NCBI GenBank assembly: GCA_035294305.1
Contig: DATGLD010000026.1
Span: 77,430 to 141,429 of the forward strand
From: DASRBN01 sp035294305
GTDB taxonomy: Bacteria > Chloroflexota > Ktedonobacteria > Ktedonobacterales > Ktedonobacteraceae
Direction: 5' to 3'
Length of the DNA: 64,000 nucleotides
Part shown: piece after piece, positions 15,851 to 23,934 of the stretch
How positions within the stretch are numbered: position 1 is the stretch's first letter
Layout: each line of letters opens with the position of its first letter
The notes under the pieces: model-generated
What the model saw: only the letters and a program-made list of their open reading frames with translations
Databases searched by the model: none
What the model was told of the DNA's origin: nothing
Position numbers and translations under genes: made by a program

Positions 15851-17695
15851 TTACCTGAACAAATTAAAGCCCTGATTGCCGTTCAATGGGGCCTCACTGC
15901 GGCGGCGACTTTGCTGGGCCTCGGAACTGAAGTACTGCTGCCACATATCGGGCGCATCCTTGCTTTCGCCGCCGTGCTTTGTGATGCGCTGCCCCACGCG
16001 GCAGATCACCGGCGTATTGACCGCTGCGCCCGCGATAATGACCTGGCCCTTGGAAAGCGCGGGCAGGTTGTCCAGCAGGTCGCGTCCAACGCCCTCGATG
16101 GCGGCGGCGACGCTCTTCTGGTCGATCTCGTTCACGATGCGCATAATGCACTGCGTTTGGCACTGACTCAGCACATCAGCATCGAGTTTGCCCGGTCGCT
16201 GGCTAATTAAACCCACGCCGATGCCAAATTTGCGGCCCTCCGCCAGCACCTGCTTGAGAATCGAGGTCGAAACGACCTCGGTTCCCCCTGGAGCAAAATG
16301 ATGCGCCTCTTCTAAGAGAACAAAGACCGGATAAGGCAGGTAAGATTCGCCCGAATATACTTTCCCGCGCTCGGTATCCATACGCGCCTTATATAAGCGG
16401 CGCAGCAGCGTGGCGACGATCACCTGCTGGTCGCGCTCGTCGATTTCATTGAGTTGTAAGACGGTGCATTGCCCCGGCTTGAAGATTTCCTGCAAATCCA
16501 GGTGCTGCGTATCATCGAAGGTGAAGCTGTTGACGAAACGCTGCTCGATGCGCCAGGTCAGGGCGTGTACCGTACTGGAGTCGTCCGCGCCCTCGCTATC
16601 CTCGTCGCCTTTTTGTTTGGAGACGGCCTTGATAGCGTTCTTCAGGTCGTTCGCGCTCCATGGTGTGCCTTTCTTGTCATCTCTCACCTTGCGCAGCGCC
16701 CGGTTGAGCAGGTATTGCTGCTTTTCCGTCATTTCAGTCAGCAGGTGGCGCATATCGCCCATATCCAGCGTCGAGATGCGCACTTTCACCTGTTCGGGCT
16801 TGTAGACCTTCACCTCGGCTCTGTAACTGGCACCTCTAGGACGCGCGGGGGCTGATAAATCGGCGCTGGGCGGATATGCCTGTCCCCCAGACAGGACTGC
16901 CCGGCCCCTACGGGCGTCGTCAGAAGCGTTTGATCGATCATGATAAGTACCATCGTATTGTTCGGCAAATTGGGGGAAGTTGGCAATTTGATCCAGGGTG
17001 CCATATTCGCCGTGAGGATCGATAATTAGGACGCAGGCCTTGTTATGCGGCTGCATCAACTCCTCGATAATTACGCTGGCGAGATAGCTTTTGCCCGCGC
17101 CGGTGCTGGCGATGATGGCGAGGTGCGTGCTGACAAGGTCTTTGACGGAGAGGACAATCGGCACGGCCCCAGGCGCGCGTGTCAGCAGCGAGCCGATGGT
17201 CGCGGACCCCGGCTGTCCCGTGCGCTTGCGGCTCAGGATGTTTGCCAGCATCTCGTCGTCGGCCAGAAAAATCTGCTTGCCCGACTGTGGTGGAATCCAG
17301 GGATTGATGAAGGAGGCGGTTGGCGCATCATAATAGCCCATAATGGCGACGTGCAGTTCGAACAGTTCGTTGGCGCGCGCATCGTAACCGACCATGGCCG
17401 CGACATCCGAGGGCGGTATTTCCGGCTCGGCCAGGAACGTATCCGGGTACAACTGCAAGGGCAGGCGGCGGATAATGCGCCCCAGCACCCTGCGGGATGA
17501 TACGCTTCTCGTCGCTCCGTTCTGGGCCTGTCCCTCGCTTACCGGCGAGTCGAGTTCATAATACACATACTCGCCATTTTTCAGCACCTGGTCATCATCG
17601 CGCGAGACAAACGTGTATTCGTGCGCGTTTTCGCCCGGCCCTTTCGTAATGCCGACGGGCTTGAAATGCGTGCGGCCATCTGTTGCGTTCAACAT
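15851..17695 (-). CDS. HerA-like hexameric ATPase (DUF87), with in-frame repeat insertion
   Basis: 614-residue FtsK/HerA-superfamily ATPase that pumps DNA or polypeptide through a hexameric ring. Walker A is STGAGKS (about 197-203), LIIDPHGEYG follows at 223-232, and Walker B/arginine regions are VFVLLEEAHHFAPGG and AEGRKFGIGVGLISQRPGKL. Residues about 259-290 (DDARRGRAVLSGGQAYPPSA onward) derive from a palindromic repeat inserted between the two ATPase motifs, in frame. No NurA nuclease is adjacent; the upstream neighbour instead looks like a HAS-barrel protein. Candidate roles are DNA-end processing or a defence function; neither is proven. Confidence 0.88.
   Translation of the reverse strand: MLNATDGRTHFKPVGITKGPGENAHEYTFVSRDDDQVLKNGEYVYYELDSPVSEGQAQNGATRSVSSRRVLGRIIRRLPLQLYPDTFLAEPEIPPSDVAAMVGYDARANELFELHVAIMGYYDAPTASFINPWIPPQSGKQIFLADDEMLANILSRKRTGQPGSATIGSLLTRAPGAVPIVLSVKDLVSTHLAIIASTGAGKSYLASVIIEELMQPHNKACVLIIDPHGEYGTLDQIANFPQFAEQYDGTYHDRSNASDDARRGRAVLSGGQAYPPSADLSAPARPRGASYRAEVKVYKPEQVKVRISTLDMGDMRHLLTEMTEKQQYLLNRALRKVRDDKKGTPWSANDLKNAIKAVSKQKGDEDSEGADDSSTVHALTWRIEQRFVNSFTFDDTQHLDLQEIFKPGQCTVLQLNEIDERDQQVIVATLLRRLYKARMDTERGKVYSGESYLPYPVFVLLEEAHHFAPGGTEVVSTSILKQVLAEGRKFGIGVGLISQRPGKLDADVLSQCQTQCIMRIVNEIDQKSVAAAIEGVGRDLLDNLPALSKGQVIIAGAAVNTPVICRVGQRITKHGGESKDAPDMWQQYFSSEAQQSRRRSEAPLNGNQGFNLFR
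16838..16925. repeat. Palindromic element inside the HerA-like gene
   Basis: Contains GGCTGATAAATCGGCGCT and CGGCCCCTACGGGCGTCG, pieces of the same GGGGCCGAT/ATCGGCCCC family as in the glycosyltransferase gene, coding for about 30 residues that interrupt the ATPase domain. Confidence 0.6.
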
Positions 17696-17720
17696 AAATA
17701 CATACCTCCATCACTCAGCT

Positions 17721-18434
17721 TCACCCCGTCGTCTCCACCTTCAGCCGCCAGGCAAAATTACGTTTGACAATCGAGAGCAGCGAGAGGTTCTGGGGAAATA
17801 AACGTTCCAGCTGGTCGATAATCTGCAATGTGACCATCGGCAACAGGCTACTGCGCTGGGCGATAATGTGCGGCAGGTAGCCCATGTGCAAATACGGCCC
17901 TTTCCTGCTGGATTCGGGATCGCTGAAGTAGTGGAAGACACATACCTCATCGTCGGTCATCGTCTCCACCACGCTGCCCAGTTCCAGCGCCAGCAGCGGC
18001 ACCCCATGCCTGACCGAGAGGACTTCCGCTTTGCCAGTCGAATTCGCGCGTTGCTCGATCATGCCCAGCACCATGATGTAGATGATAACGGCTTTCTCAG
18101 AAATATAATCGGGCGAGAACAGTTCGACCTGCGTCTCGTTAGAGAGCCGCGGCCCCAACGAACCGAACGCGGGATTGACCAGAATGGTGTCATAAATTAC
18201 GCCCACGGCATACTTCTGGCTTTCAGCGTGGTTATTGGCCGGGAATTGTAGGGACTGTGCCTGGCGCCTGTCCTCGCCAGCCTCTTCCGGCTGTTCGGAG
18301 CGGATGGCCACACGCACGAAGCGTCCAAAGGCGTAGTCCGCCGGGTCCGGTTGCTGATCGCATTCAAGCGGCCCATAAATCTGGCAGACATAATTGATGT
18401 GTGAATCCGATTTGACGATCTTGCCGATGTTCAT
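17721..18434 (-). CDS. HAS-barrel-like partner of the HerA-like ATPase
   Basis: 237 residues, no firmly recognised family. The start NIGKIVKSDSHINYVCQIYG and YAFGRFVRVAI resemble the HAS barrel, the small beta-barrel found at the N-terminus of many HerA ATPases; the rest is mixed with LPMVTLQIIDQLERLFPQN near the end. Residues about 50-68 (EEAGEDRRQAQSLQF) are encoded by a GGACAGG...GTCCCTAC dispersed repeat. The HerA-like gene starts 25 bp downstream on the same strand. The two proteins probably act together. Confidence 0.65.
   Translation of the reverse strand: MNIGKIVKSDSHINYVCQIYGPLECDQQPDPADYAFGRFVRVAIRSEQPEEAGEDRRQAQSLQFPANNHAESQKYAVGVIYDTILVNPAFGSLGPRLSNETQVELFSPDYISEKAVIIYIMVLGMIEQRANSTGKAEVLSVRHGVPLLALELGSVVETMTDDEVCVFHYFSDPESSRKGPYLHMGYLPHIIAQRSSLLPMVTLQIIDQLERLFPQNLSLLSIVKRNFAWRLKVETTG
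18248..18275. repeat. GGACAGG...GTCCCTAC repeat inside the HAS-barrel-like gene
   Basis: GTAGGGACTGTGCCTGGCGC then CTGTCCTC on the plus strand; the same family as 5120-5146 and 41820-41846, here translated in frame. Confidence 0.65.
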
Positions 18435-18463
18435 CTCTCTGCTCCCGTCCCTCCGCAGGCAAA

Positions 18464-18964
18464 TTAGAACAGGTTTCCGTTTCCGGCATTATAACATAGG
18501 AGGGGAGGGTAGAAGCAAGCCCTGTGAAGAGGATGAAAGTAAGCCAGTAGGGAGTACATCTCTGGATGGAACAGGCTTACCAGCAGAACCGAGGGCAGCG
18601 TGAGCCTGGTCTTCAGAGTTTCTGTCAAAGGTGCGATCAGGCAATCACCGGCCATACTAAGGGAATGCTCCTCAAAGTCCACCTCTAGCTCATCTACCAG
18701 TTCGCGCACGAATGGATGTGAGGTTAGAATCATACCAGGACTACATAGTATCAACTGTTCATCACCTTTTAAACAGAGGATATGTTGATCGGGTGCGCCA
18801 GCGACCGCTATATCGAACTTGATCTCTTCCCACAGGCGCGACGTTCGTAATCGTATGAAGACTGCATGAGCAATGGCCTTGGGCGTCTCCCAGGGCGCGC
18901 TTAATGCTGCCCTTATTTCAGGCCAGACATCGCATACAAGAGCCAGGATACGATGAGATGTCAT
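18464..18964 (-). CDS. Unknown protein following the radical SAM gene
   Basis: Not recognised. 166 residues, largely alpha/beta-like: HRILALVCDVWPEIRAALSA, FIRLRTSRLWEEIKFDIAVA, an acidic LVDELEVDFEEHSLS and a hydrophobic, aromatic C-terminus (YSLLAYFHPLHRACFYPP) with three cysteines in the last 25 residues. AGAGGGG lies just before the ATG. It begins 21 bp after the radical SAM gene on the same strand, so it may be its substrate, a helper, or a second enzyme. Too long and too structured to look like a typical RiPP precursor. Confidence 0.65.
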   Translation of the reverse strand: MTSHRILALVCDVWPEIRAALSAPWETPKAIAHAVFIRLRTSRLWEEIKFDIAVAGAPDQHILCLKGDEQLILCSPGMILTSHPFVRELVDELEVDFEEHSLSMAGDCLIAPLTETLKTRLTLPSVLLVSLFHPEMYSLLAYFHPLHRACFYPPLLCYNAGNGNLF

Positions 18965-18985
18965 AGACCCCTCTTTCTGAGCTAG

Positions 18986-20146
18986 CTACCTGAACCATCC
19001 CTGCTGCGCTTCATAATCCAGCGCATTACGTCCGCAGCCCTTCCAGTAAGGTGTCAGATCATATTCCTTGTATATCTTTTGCAACTCGCAAGCAATTTTC
19101 AGCAAATCATCATAAGACGGGCGAGGGTGATCCTCTAAATGACTGCCATGGTCGTTATGAAAAACATTGATGATAGGCGTCACTCCCATTTCGGCAAGAT
19201 ACCTGATTCCGGCAATAGTTGATTGTACTGGCTCAAGACCGGCAATCAGGATAGAGTGGACCCGCTTGCCACTGATCATAGCAGCGGCACGTTCCAGCGC
19301 TTCAAGTAGTTTGCGCCGTCCATACAGTTGCGCCTTACCGGGGCAAATTTTTTCGAATAGGCGCTCATCGAATATTTCTAAATTCATGGTGACACGAGCA
19401 TTCAAATCTTTAAATGCTGCAAACAGGCCAAAGTCATTAGGTGGCATCGTCGCAATATGCGTCTGCAAGGGATGCTTGACGCCCAACAAGGACTGTTTCT
19501 TATCAAGCGCCGCTGCAATCCTTAAATGTCTCTGGAAGCCCCGATCATAATCGGATAGATTTCCGCCCACCAGCATGATCTGTTTGAGCAAATGGGCATC
19601 CCTTTCCAGTGCAATTTCAAGTACAGAAGCCGCTAGCGAGGGGCTGATAGTGGGCACAAAAATCTGCTGGGAACTGCGGTTTGGCTTGAGAGAGCAAAAT
19701 TTGCATTCGTGCCCATCGTTAAAATAGTAGCAGGATGCGGGAGTAAAGAAGGCCAGGGATGAGCCGCCATAAAGATTGGCCACCCTGTCACAGGGAATAC
19801 CAGTGGGTGTGATATGGTCAAAGAAATGAGGGCGCTGAGGAAAGGTTACTTCTACATCGATATCATCTTTGCCTATGAGCCGGTAGCTATTGCCATCGTA
19901 AATCAGCTTCCAGGGAGAATGCCGCTTATAATTGACTGATACGATAACATCGCTGAGACACAGTTCTTGCGGTATGCGCCTGGCTCGATCTAACTCCGCC
20001 TCATCACTATCATCATAAGCGCGCCGTTTCTCCATACGCTTGAGATCAAGGGCGAATTGCTTCAGAAACTCATTATCGAAGGAAACCCCTTCTGATAAGA
20101 GATGCAATTTGAGGTGAGCGGCATCGTGTTGAGAGGGCGTATCCAT
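18986..20146 (-). CDS. Radical SAM protein with CX8CX2C cluster motif
   Basis: 386 residues. The cluster-binding site is ASCYYFNDGHECKFCSLKPN, i.e. C-x8-C-x2-C rather than the usual C-x3-C-x2-C. A GG motif (IMLVGGNLSDYDRG) for SAM binding and a TIM-barrel-like run to IAGLEPVQSTIAGIRYLAEM follow; the N-terminal 110 residues form a separate domain. The C-terminus has KGCGRNALDYEAQQGW. AAGGAAAAC precedes the ATG. The reaction is unknown. The next gene on the strand is an unknown 166-residue protein and no recognisable peptide precursor is nearby. Confidence 0.82.
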   Translation of the reverse strand: MDTPSQHDAAHLKLHLLSEGVSFDNEFLKQFALDLKRMEKRRAYDDSDEAELDRARRIPQELCLSDVIVSVNYKRHSPWKLIYDGNSYRLIGKDDIDVEVTFPQRPHFFDHITPTGIPCDRVANLYGGSSLAFFTPASCYYFNDGHECKFCSLKPNRSSQQIFVPTISPSLAASVLEIALERDAHLLKQIMLVGGNLSDYDRGFQRHLRIAAALDKKQSLLGVKHPLQTHIATMPPNDFGLFAAFKDLNARVTMNLEIFDERLFEKICPGKAQLYGRRKLLEALERAAAMISGKRVHSILIAGLEPVQSTIAGIRYLAEMGVTPIINVFHNDHGSHLEDHPRPSYDDLLKIACELQKIYKEYDLTPYWKGCGRNALDYEAQQGWFR

Positions 20147-20320
20147 AGTTTTCCTTCTATCTATTCAATCATGTTCTAGTATCATCATCTCCTTGTGAAA
20201 AACGCAAAATGAGATACTGTTTTCTATAATAGACGTATTGGGAAAAGAAATTTAAAAAATCGCGTATCTTCTCAATTGGCGAATGCAAATGAGATGAAGT
20301 ACAACGTTGGAAACACGCAC

Positions 20321-20358
20321 AAAGGTGCCAGCCACCTTGCAAGGCGGCTGGCACCTTT
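20321..20358. terminator. Hairpin terminator downstream of doxX-like gene
   Basis: Outer 13-bp arms AAAGGTGCCAGCC (20321-20333) and GGCTGGCACCTTT (20346-20358), inner CCTTG/CAAGG. TTTGCCTTTT follows on the plus strand. Likely ends minus-strand transcription from the DoxX gene. Confidence 0.6.
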
Positions 20359-20435
20359 GCCTTTTAGATTATCCTGGCCACCAGCTTGTGCATAGCCTGT
20401 AAACCATGGGACAGCCATTCAGAATATTCTCACTG

Positions 20436-21203
20436 CTACGCAGCCCGTGCTGGCTCCTGCCTTAGGAACCATGTTCCAGGCTTCCAGGGCAGCCCAAGCG
20501 CGGGAAGCAAGAAATGATCGACACCGAGGTAGCCGCAGACTCTCCACGAGAAGACCAGGAACAGGCCAAACATGCCCAGCACAGGGTTGATACTGACGGT
20601 GCCCGCCAGCAGGTAGTTCAGGTTCATCAACACGCCGAAGCCCGCTGCGATACCCGTCAATACGCCTAAGAGTACGCCCACTCCAACGGCCACTTCTCCC
20701 CAGGTGACAATGAAGGAGAAGAATCCTGCATTGGGAAGAACTATATGCTGTAAGAACCAGCCATACCATCCCTGTACGGATGGATGAGCGCCAGAAGTTT
20801 GCGCTAGCGCCCCCATGACAAATCCTTTTAGCGCAACTCCACTCGTTCCCCACACAGGTGAAGTGACTTTTTCCCAACCGGCCAGCAGCCACTGCGCGCC
20901 AACATTCATACGCACGACGAACCACAGAGCAGAAGATCCCTCCGAACCCAGGAAAAACCGCGAGATGGCCGGTTCGGGAAACTTCTCATTTGCAGTGCTG
21001 GCCTTTAAAGCAGACCGCTCCTGCGCGAACTGGACGAAAGCCAGCACCAGTGCGAGAGCAAACAGGATAAGCAAAGCTATACCCCAATAATCATCGGCCG
21101 TTTGACCTGCGAAATTCCAGATCAGGTGAAACAGCGTCCAGGCTGCCGCAATGATGGCAATGGGAATACCCCAGAACAAAGTTGTATTACGTTGGTTTGA
21201 CAT
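20436..21203 (-). CDS. DoxX-family membrane protein
   Basis: 255 residues, about six or seven hydrophobic segments. The C-terminal two thirds match the DoxX/DoxD fold: FVVRMNVGAQWLLAGWEKV, PNAGFFSFIVTWGEVAVGVG and GFGVLMNLNYLLAGTVSINP with its conserved N-x-x-x-L-A-G. DoxX relatives are subunits of quinone-linked oxidoreductases (thiosulfate:quinone oxidoreductase in archaea) or membrane oxidoreductase partners; no oxidase subunit is adjacent. The N-terminal 90 residues with two helices are additional. The upstream region has several TGTGA/TCACA half-sites. Confidence 0.85.
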   Translation of the reverse strand: MSNQRNTTLFWGIPIAIIAAAWTLFHLIWNFAGQTADDYWGIALLILFALALVLAFVQFAQERSALKASTANEKFPEPAISRFFLGSEGSSALWFVVRMNVGAQWLLAGWEKVTSPVWGTSGVALKGFVMGALAQTSGAHPSVQGWYGWFLQHIVLPNAGFFSFIVTWGEVAVGVGVLLGVLTGIAAGFGVLMNLNYLLAGTVSINPVLGMFGLFLVFSWRVCGYLGVDHFLLPALGLPWKPGTWFLRQEPARAA

Positions 21204-21242
21204 ATATCTTTCTCCTTCTCCTTTGCGGATTTTTAAACTCTT

Positions 21243-21451
21243 CTTGTGATCTCCTCGTCACAAGTAACTTTCTATATTAAGAATAGTCGATGCTTTCAGA
21301 GTAGTCCAGAGCTGATATCACATACCTGTCACAATTTGATCTTTGTGATGAGAATGTGATCCTCAATCGATTCGAGCGGAAGTTCGTGATAGGAGTCCCG
21401 CAAGTTCCACTGTGGATTATTTTCTGTTATGTTTCTGTCACGATACTGTGA
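21243..21451. promoter_or_regulatory. Cluster of TGTGA/TCACA half-sites
   Basis: CTTGTGA-N8-TCACAAG at 21243-21264, TCACA 21318, TCACAA-N8-TTGTGA 21329-21348, TGTGA 21355, and GTCAC-N6-GTGAC 21436-21451. These resemble CRP/FNR-family half-sites in the region shared by two divergent genes. The wider gap 21204-21638 holds nothing else recognised. Confidence 0.45.
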
Positions 21452-21638
21452 CGCTCCCCCTGTATGCTCTCTCCAACGACATAAAAGTCATCTGTTTGTT
21501 TTCTCATTCCCTTACCATCAACGGATGGTACACAGTGAAAAGAGGTGAGCAGTGTGGCGGCATTCATAACGCCGGGTTCAAGGGATGTGGTGGCTGATTG
21601 GCGCAATCAATTGCGCTGCCACACCGTTCCGCCAGATA

Positions 21639-22721
21639 ATGTTTACACGGTGGCGCCTCGGGCGCTGCCAGAAAGGACTCTCTTCCTTGAATACGCAAAC
21701 TACTTTTCGCCTGGCGCCCTGGCAGCGCCCGGTCGCGCTCAGTTTCTTGCTCGGCTTCGCGCTGCTGGTGGGCAATTTACTGAGCCTGGGAACGGCTCAT
21801 GCGCAGGCCGCTCTCACCTGCCCCAAGATCACCAGCTTTAGCCCTACCAGCGGCTCAGCAGGGGTCAGTGTGACGATCACCGGCTGCGGCTTCACCGGAG
21901 CGACGAAAGTCACCTTCAAAGGCGTCTCAGCCATCTTCACTGTCACCTCCGACACGCAGATCACGGCTACAGTACCCAGCGGAGCTGCCACCGGCCGGAT
22001 CGCCGTGACAACTTCGAGCGGCGCAACAGTGCAGAGTTCAAGCAAGTTCGCCGTGCTGAAAGCGCCTCCGGCGGTGACGCTCTCGCCGTCAGCCGGACCT
22101 CCAACCAGTTCGGTGAGTGTGAGCGGCAGCAACTTCGGCAGCTATGAGGCGGTCGATATCTACTTTGACACGACTGATGAGGCGCTGGCCGCCACGAATG
22201 CCCAGGGCGCGTTTTCCGGGACCAGCATCCTGGTTCCCGCCAGCGCCCTGCCGGGCACGCACTGGATCACAGCGGTGGGCCGGCACAGCGGGCTGAGCGC
22301 GCAGACAGCGTTTACCGTGCAGACCAACTGGGTGGAGTTCGGCGATTTGCCGCAACATACCCGCGCCAACCAGTATGAGAACGTCCTCAGTCCAGCCAAT
22401 GTTGGCAGCCTGGATGTAGACTGGTCGGCTGCCACCGGAGCTGGCATCTTTTCCTCCCCGGCAGTTGTCAATGGCGTAGTCTACGTCGGTTCGAATGACG
22501 TGAACCTGTATGCTTTTAACGCCCAGACAGGCGCGCAACTGTGGGCGGCGGCCACAGGAAATGTCGTTGACTCTTCTCCGGCAGTGGCAAATGGGGTGGT
22601 CTATGTTGGCTCGGAGGATCATCACCTCTATGCGTATACTCTGCCCGGCAATGAGCAATTCCGGCCAGCCGGACGACCCAATCCGGCAAACCTGCATCCC
22701 AATCTGAAGCTCCACCTGTAG
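21639..22721 (+). CDS. Exported IPT/TIG and PQQ-repeat protein
   Basis: About 360 residues, exported. A long N-region and the hydrophobic VALSFLLGFALLVGNLLSLG end in AHAQA, a signal-peptidase site. An IPT/TIG Ig-like domain follows (ITSFSPTSGSAGVSVTITGC through GATVQSSSKFAV), a second beta-domain, and two PQQ-type beta-propeller blades (SSPAVVNGVVYVGSNDVNLY and DSSPAVANGVVYVGSEDHHL). Only two blades are present. The stop TAG lies inside the CTGTAGGGGC terminal repeat of a palindromic element, so the native C-terminus may have been replaced. The start is uncertain; an ORF extends to 21585, and TTG codons nearer the signal peptide are possible. Confidence 0.75.
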   Translation: MFTRWRLGRCQKGLSSLNTQTTFRLAPWQRPVALSFLLGFALLVGNLLSLGTAHAQAALTCPKITSFSPTSGSAGVSVTITGCGFTGATKVTFKGVSAIFTVTSDTQITATVPSGAATGRIAVTTSSGATVQSSSKFAVLKAPPAVTLSPSAGPPTSSVSVSGSNFGSYEAVDIYFDTTDEALAATNAQGAFSGTSILVPASALPGTHWITAVGRHSGLSAQTAFTVQTNWVEFGDLPQHTRANQYENVLSPANVGSLDVDWSAATGAGIFSSPAVVNGVVYVGSNDVNLYAFNAQTGAQLWAAATGNVVDSSPAVANGVVYVGSEDHHLYAYTLPGNEQFRPAGRPNPANLHPNLKLHL

Positions 22722-22829
22722 GGGCCGATTGATCGTGCCCAGGGGGGCAGGGCGGGGAAACTACGGACGCACATGGAACGCGCTTTCCCCACCCATCCCC
22801 GCAGGGCGCGCTGAATCACGCCCCTACAG
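22716..22829. mobile_element. 114-bp MITE-like element with CTGTAGGGGC ends
   Basis: Ends CTGTAGGGGC and GCCCCTACAG are exact inverted repeats; the interior is GC-rich and includes GGGGCCGATTGATCG. The terminal TAG at 22719-22721 stops the plus-strand exported protein and the mirror TAG at 22824-22826 stops the minus-strand remnant. No transposase is encoded. Confidence 0.6.
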
Positions 22830-23886
22830 TTCGCTCAAAACTTCCGCCACAACGCTATCCAGGTCTAGAGTTTTTCCCTCTTCCCAGGCAGAGGTAAATT
22901 GTTCTGGCGAAAGCGCCGCTTCACACTCGCCGCGAGCGACTTGCAGGTCTCGATTGATATCTACCATCTGAACAGCGGGATGCGGGTGGTTTTCAACCAG
23001 GCCCAACCATGCCGCCGCTTGCAGCGGTTTGCTTCTGAGTACCCACACTCGCGCCGCTGCAACGAGCGCCTTAAGTTTATACGTACTGCCAGGAAAACGA
23101 CAGGCCATCTCCAATCCTTCACGCAGGCACGCAAATGCCTTGTCTTCTTCATGCAGTTGCAGGTAAATGATAGCAAGGCTGTTCAGATTATTGGGTAACA
23201 GCAAACTTGTTTCCATAGAACGAGCAGCGATAAGACTTTGCTCGAAGTAGTCCCGCGCCTTCTCGCAGTTCGGCAAGCGGTTCGCCCACGCCCCAGCCGA
23301 GGCTGTCTTCATTCTGGAGTAAGCGCCCGGCCACTTGAATAGCCAGCGGCAGCCCTTCCAGGGCGCGTGCTTCACCCGGGCGGCTGGCAACCGTCTCAGG
23401 GGTCAGGATGCCGAGCAGTTCAAGGGCCAACTCATCGGCCAGAACCGGCAGGCGGTACAGGCCAGAGGGCGTAGGAGCCAGCGACCGGGCTACATCATTC
23501 AAGCGGCTGGTCATGACCAGGGCGCAGGCGCGCCCGCCAACTTTGAACGGCACAGCGTGTTCCACACGCCAGATGTCGTCTACGATCAACAGCATACGCC
23601 TATCGCGTAACACGGCGGTGAGTTGAGCGGTGATGGTCTCCAGTTGAGGAACCTGTCCGGGGCCGGTGAGATGAAGCGCCTCGGTCCATACCATGAGTTC
23701 GGCTAACAGATTTGGTGCTTCTCCCAGCGAGGTCCATAGAACACCATCAGGGAACTCACTGGCAATAGCGGGATCATGCGCTAGCGCCGCGATGATCGTA
23801 CTTTTGCCAACGCCCGGCCAGCCATGAATGACGGTCGCGGGGCGCATCTCACCATTGATCCCAACGCGCTGTTTGAGGTCCCGCAC
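22824..23886 (-). pseudogene. NB-ARC/TPR regulator remnant, truncated and frameshifted
   Basis: Remnant of a STAND-type NTPase. The first part has the NB-ARC P-loop HGWPGVGKSTIIAALAHDP, Walker B RRMLLIVDDIW, the TSR sensor (LVMTSRLNDVA) and LEGLPLAIQVAGRLL. The frame then changes near 23290 and continues as TPR-like helices (ARDYFEQSLIAARSMETSLL, LNSLAIIYLQLHEEDKAFAC) to 22824; a central piece is missing. At the 5' end the gene is cut by a partial 127-bp-type element flanked by the direct repeat AGGTCCCGC; the first codon seen is a GTG created at the junction. Intact relatives sense ligands and signal; this copy is presumably dead. Confidence 0.75.
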
Positions 23887-23934
23887 CCCGGCAGGGGTTT
23901 CACCCCTGCACCCCGAGTTATGAGTGGATGGCAG
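23884..23934. mobile_element. Truncated copy of the 127-bp inverted-repeat element
   Basis: Retains the right half of the element found at 33461 and 46783, ending in GAGTTATGAGTGGATGGCAG. Direct repeats AGGTCCCGC at 23876-23884 and 23938-23946 flank it. Confidence 0.65.
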
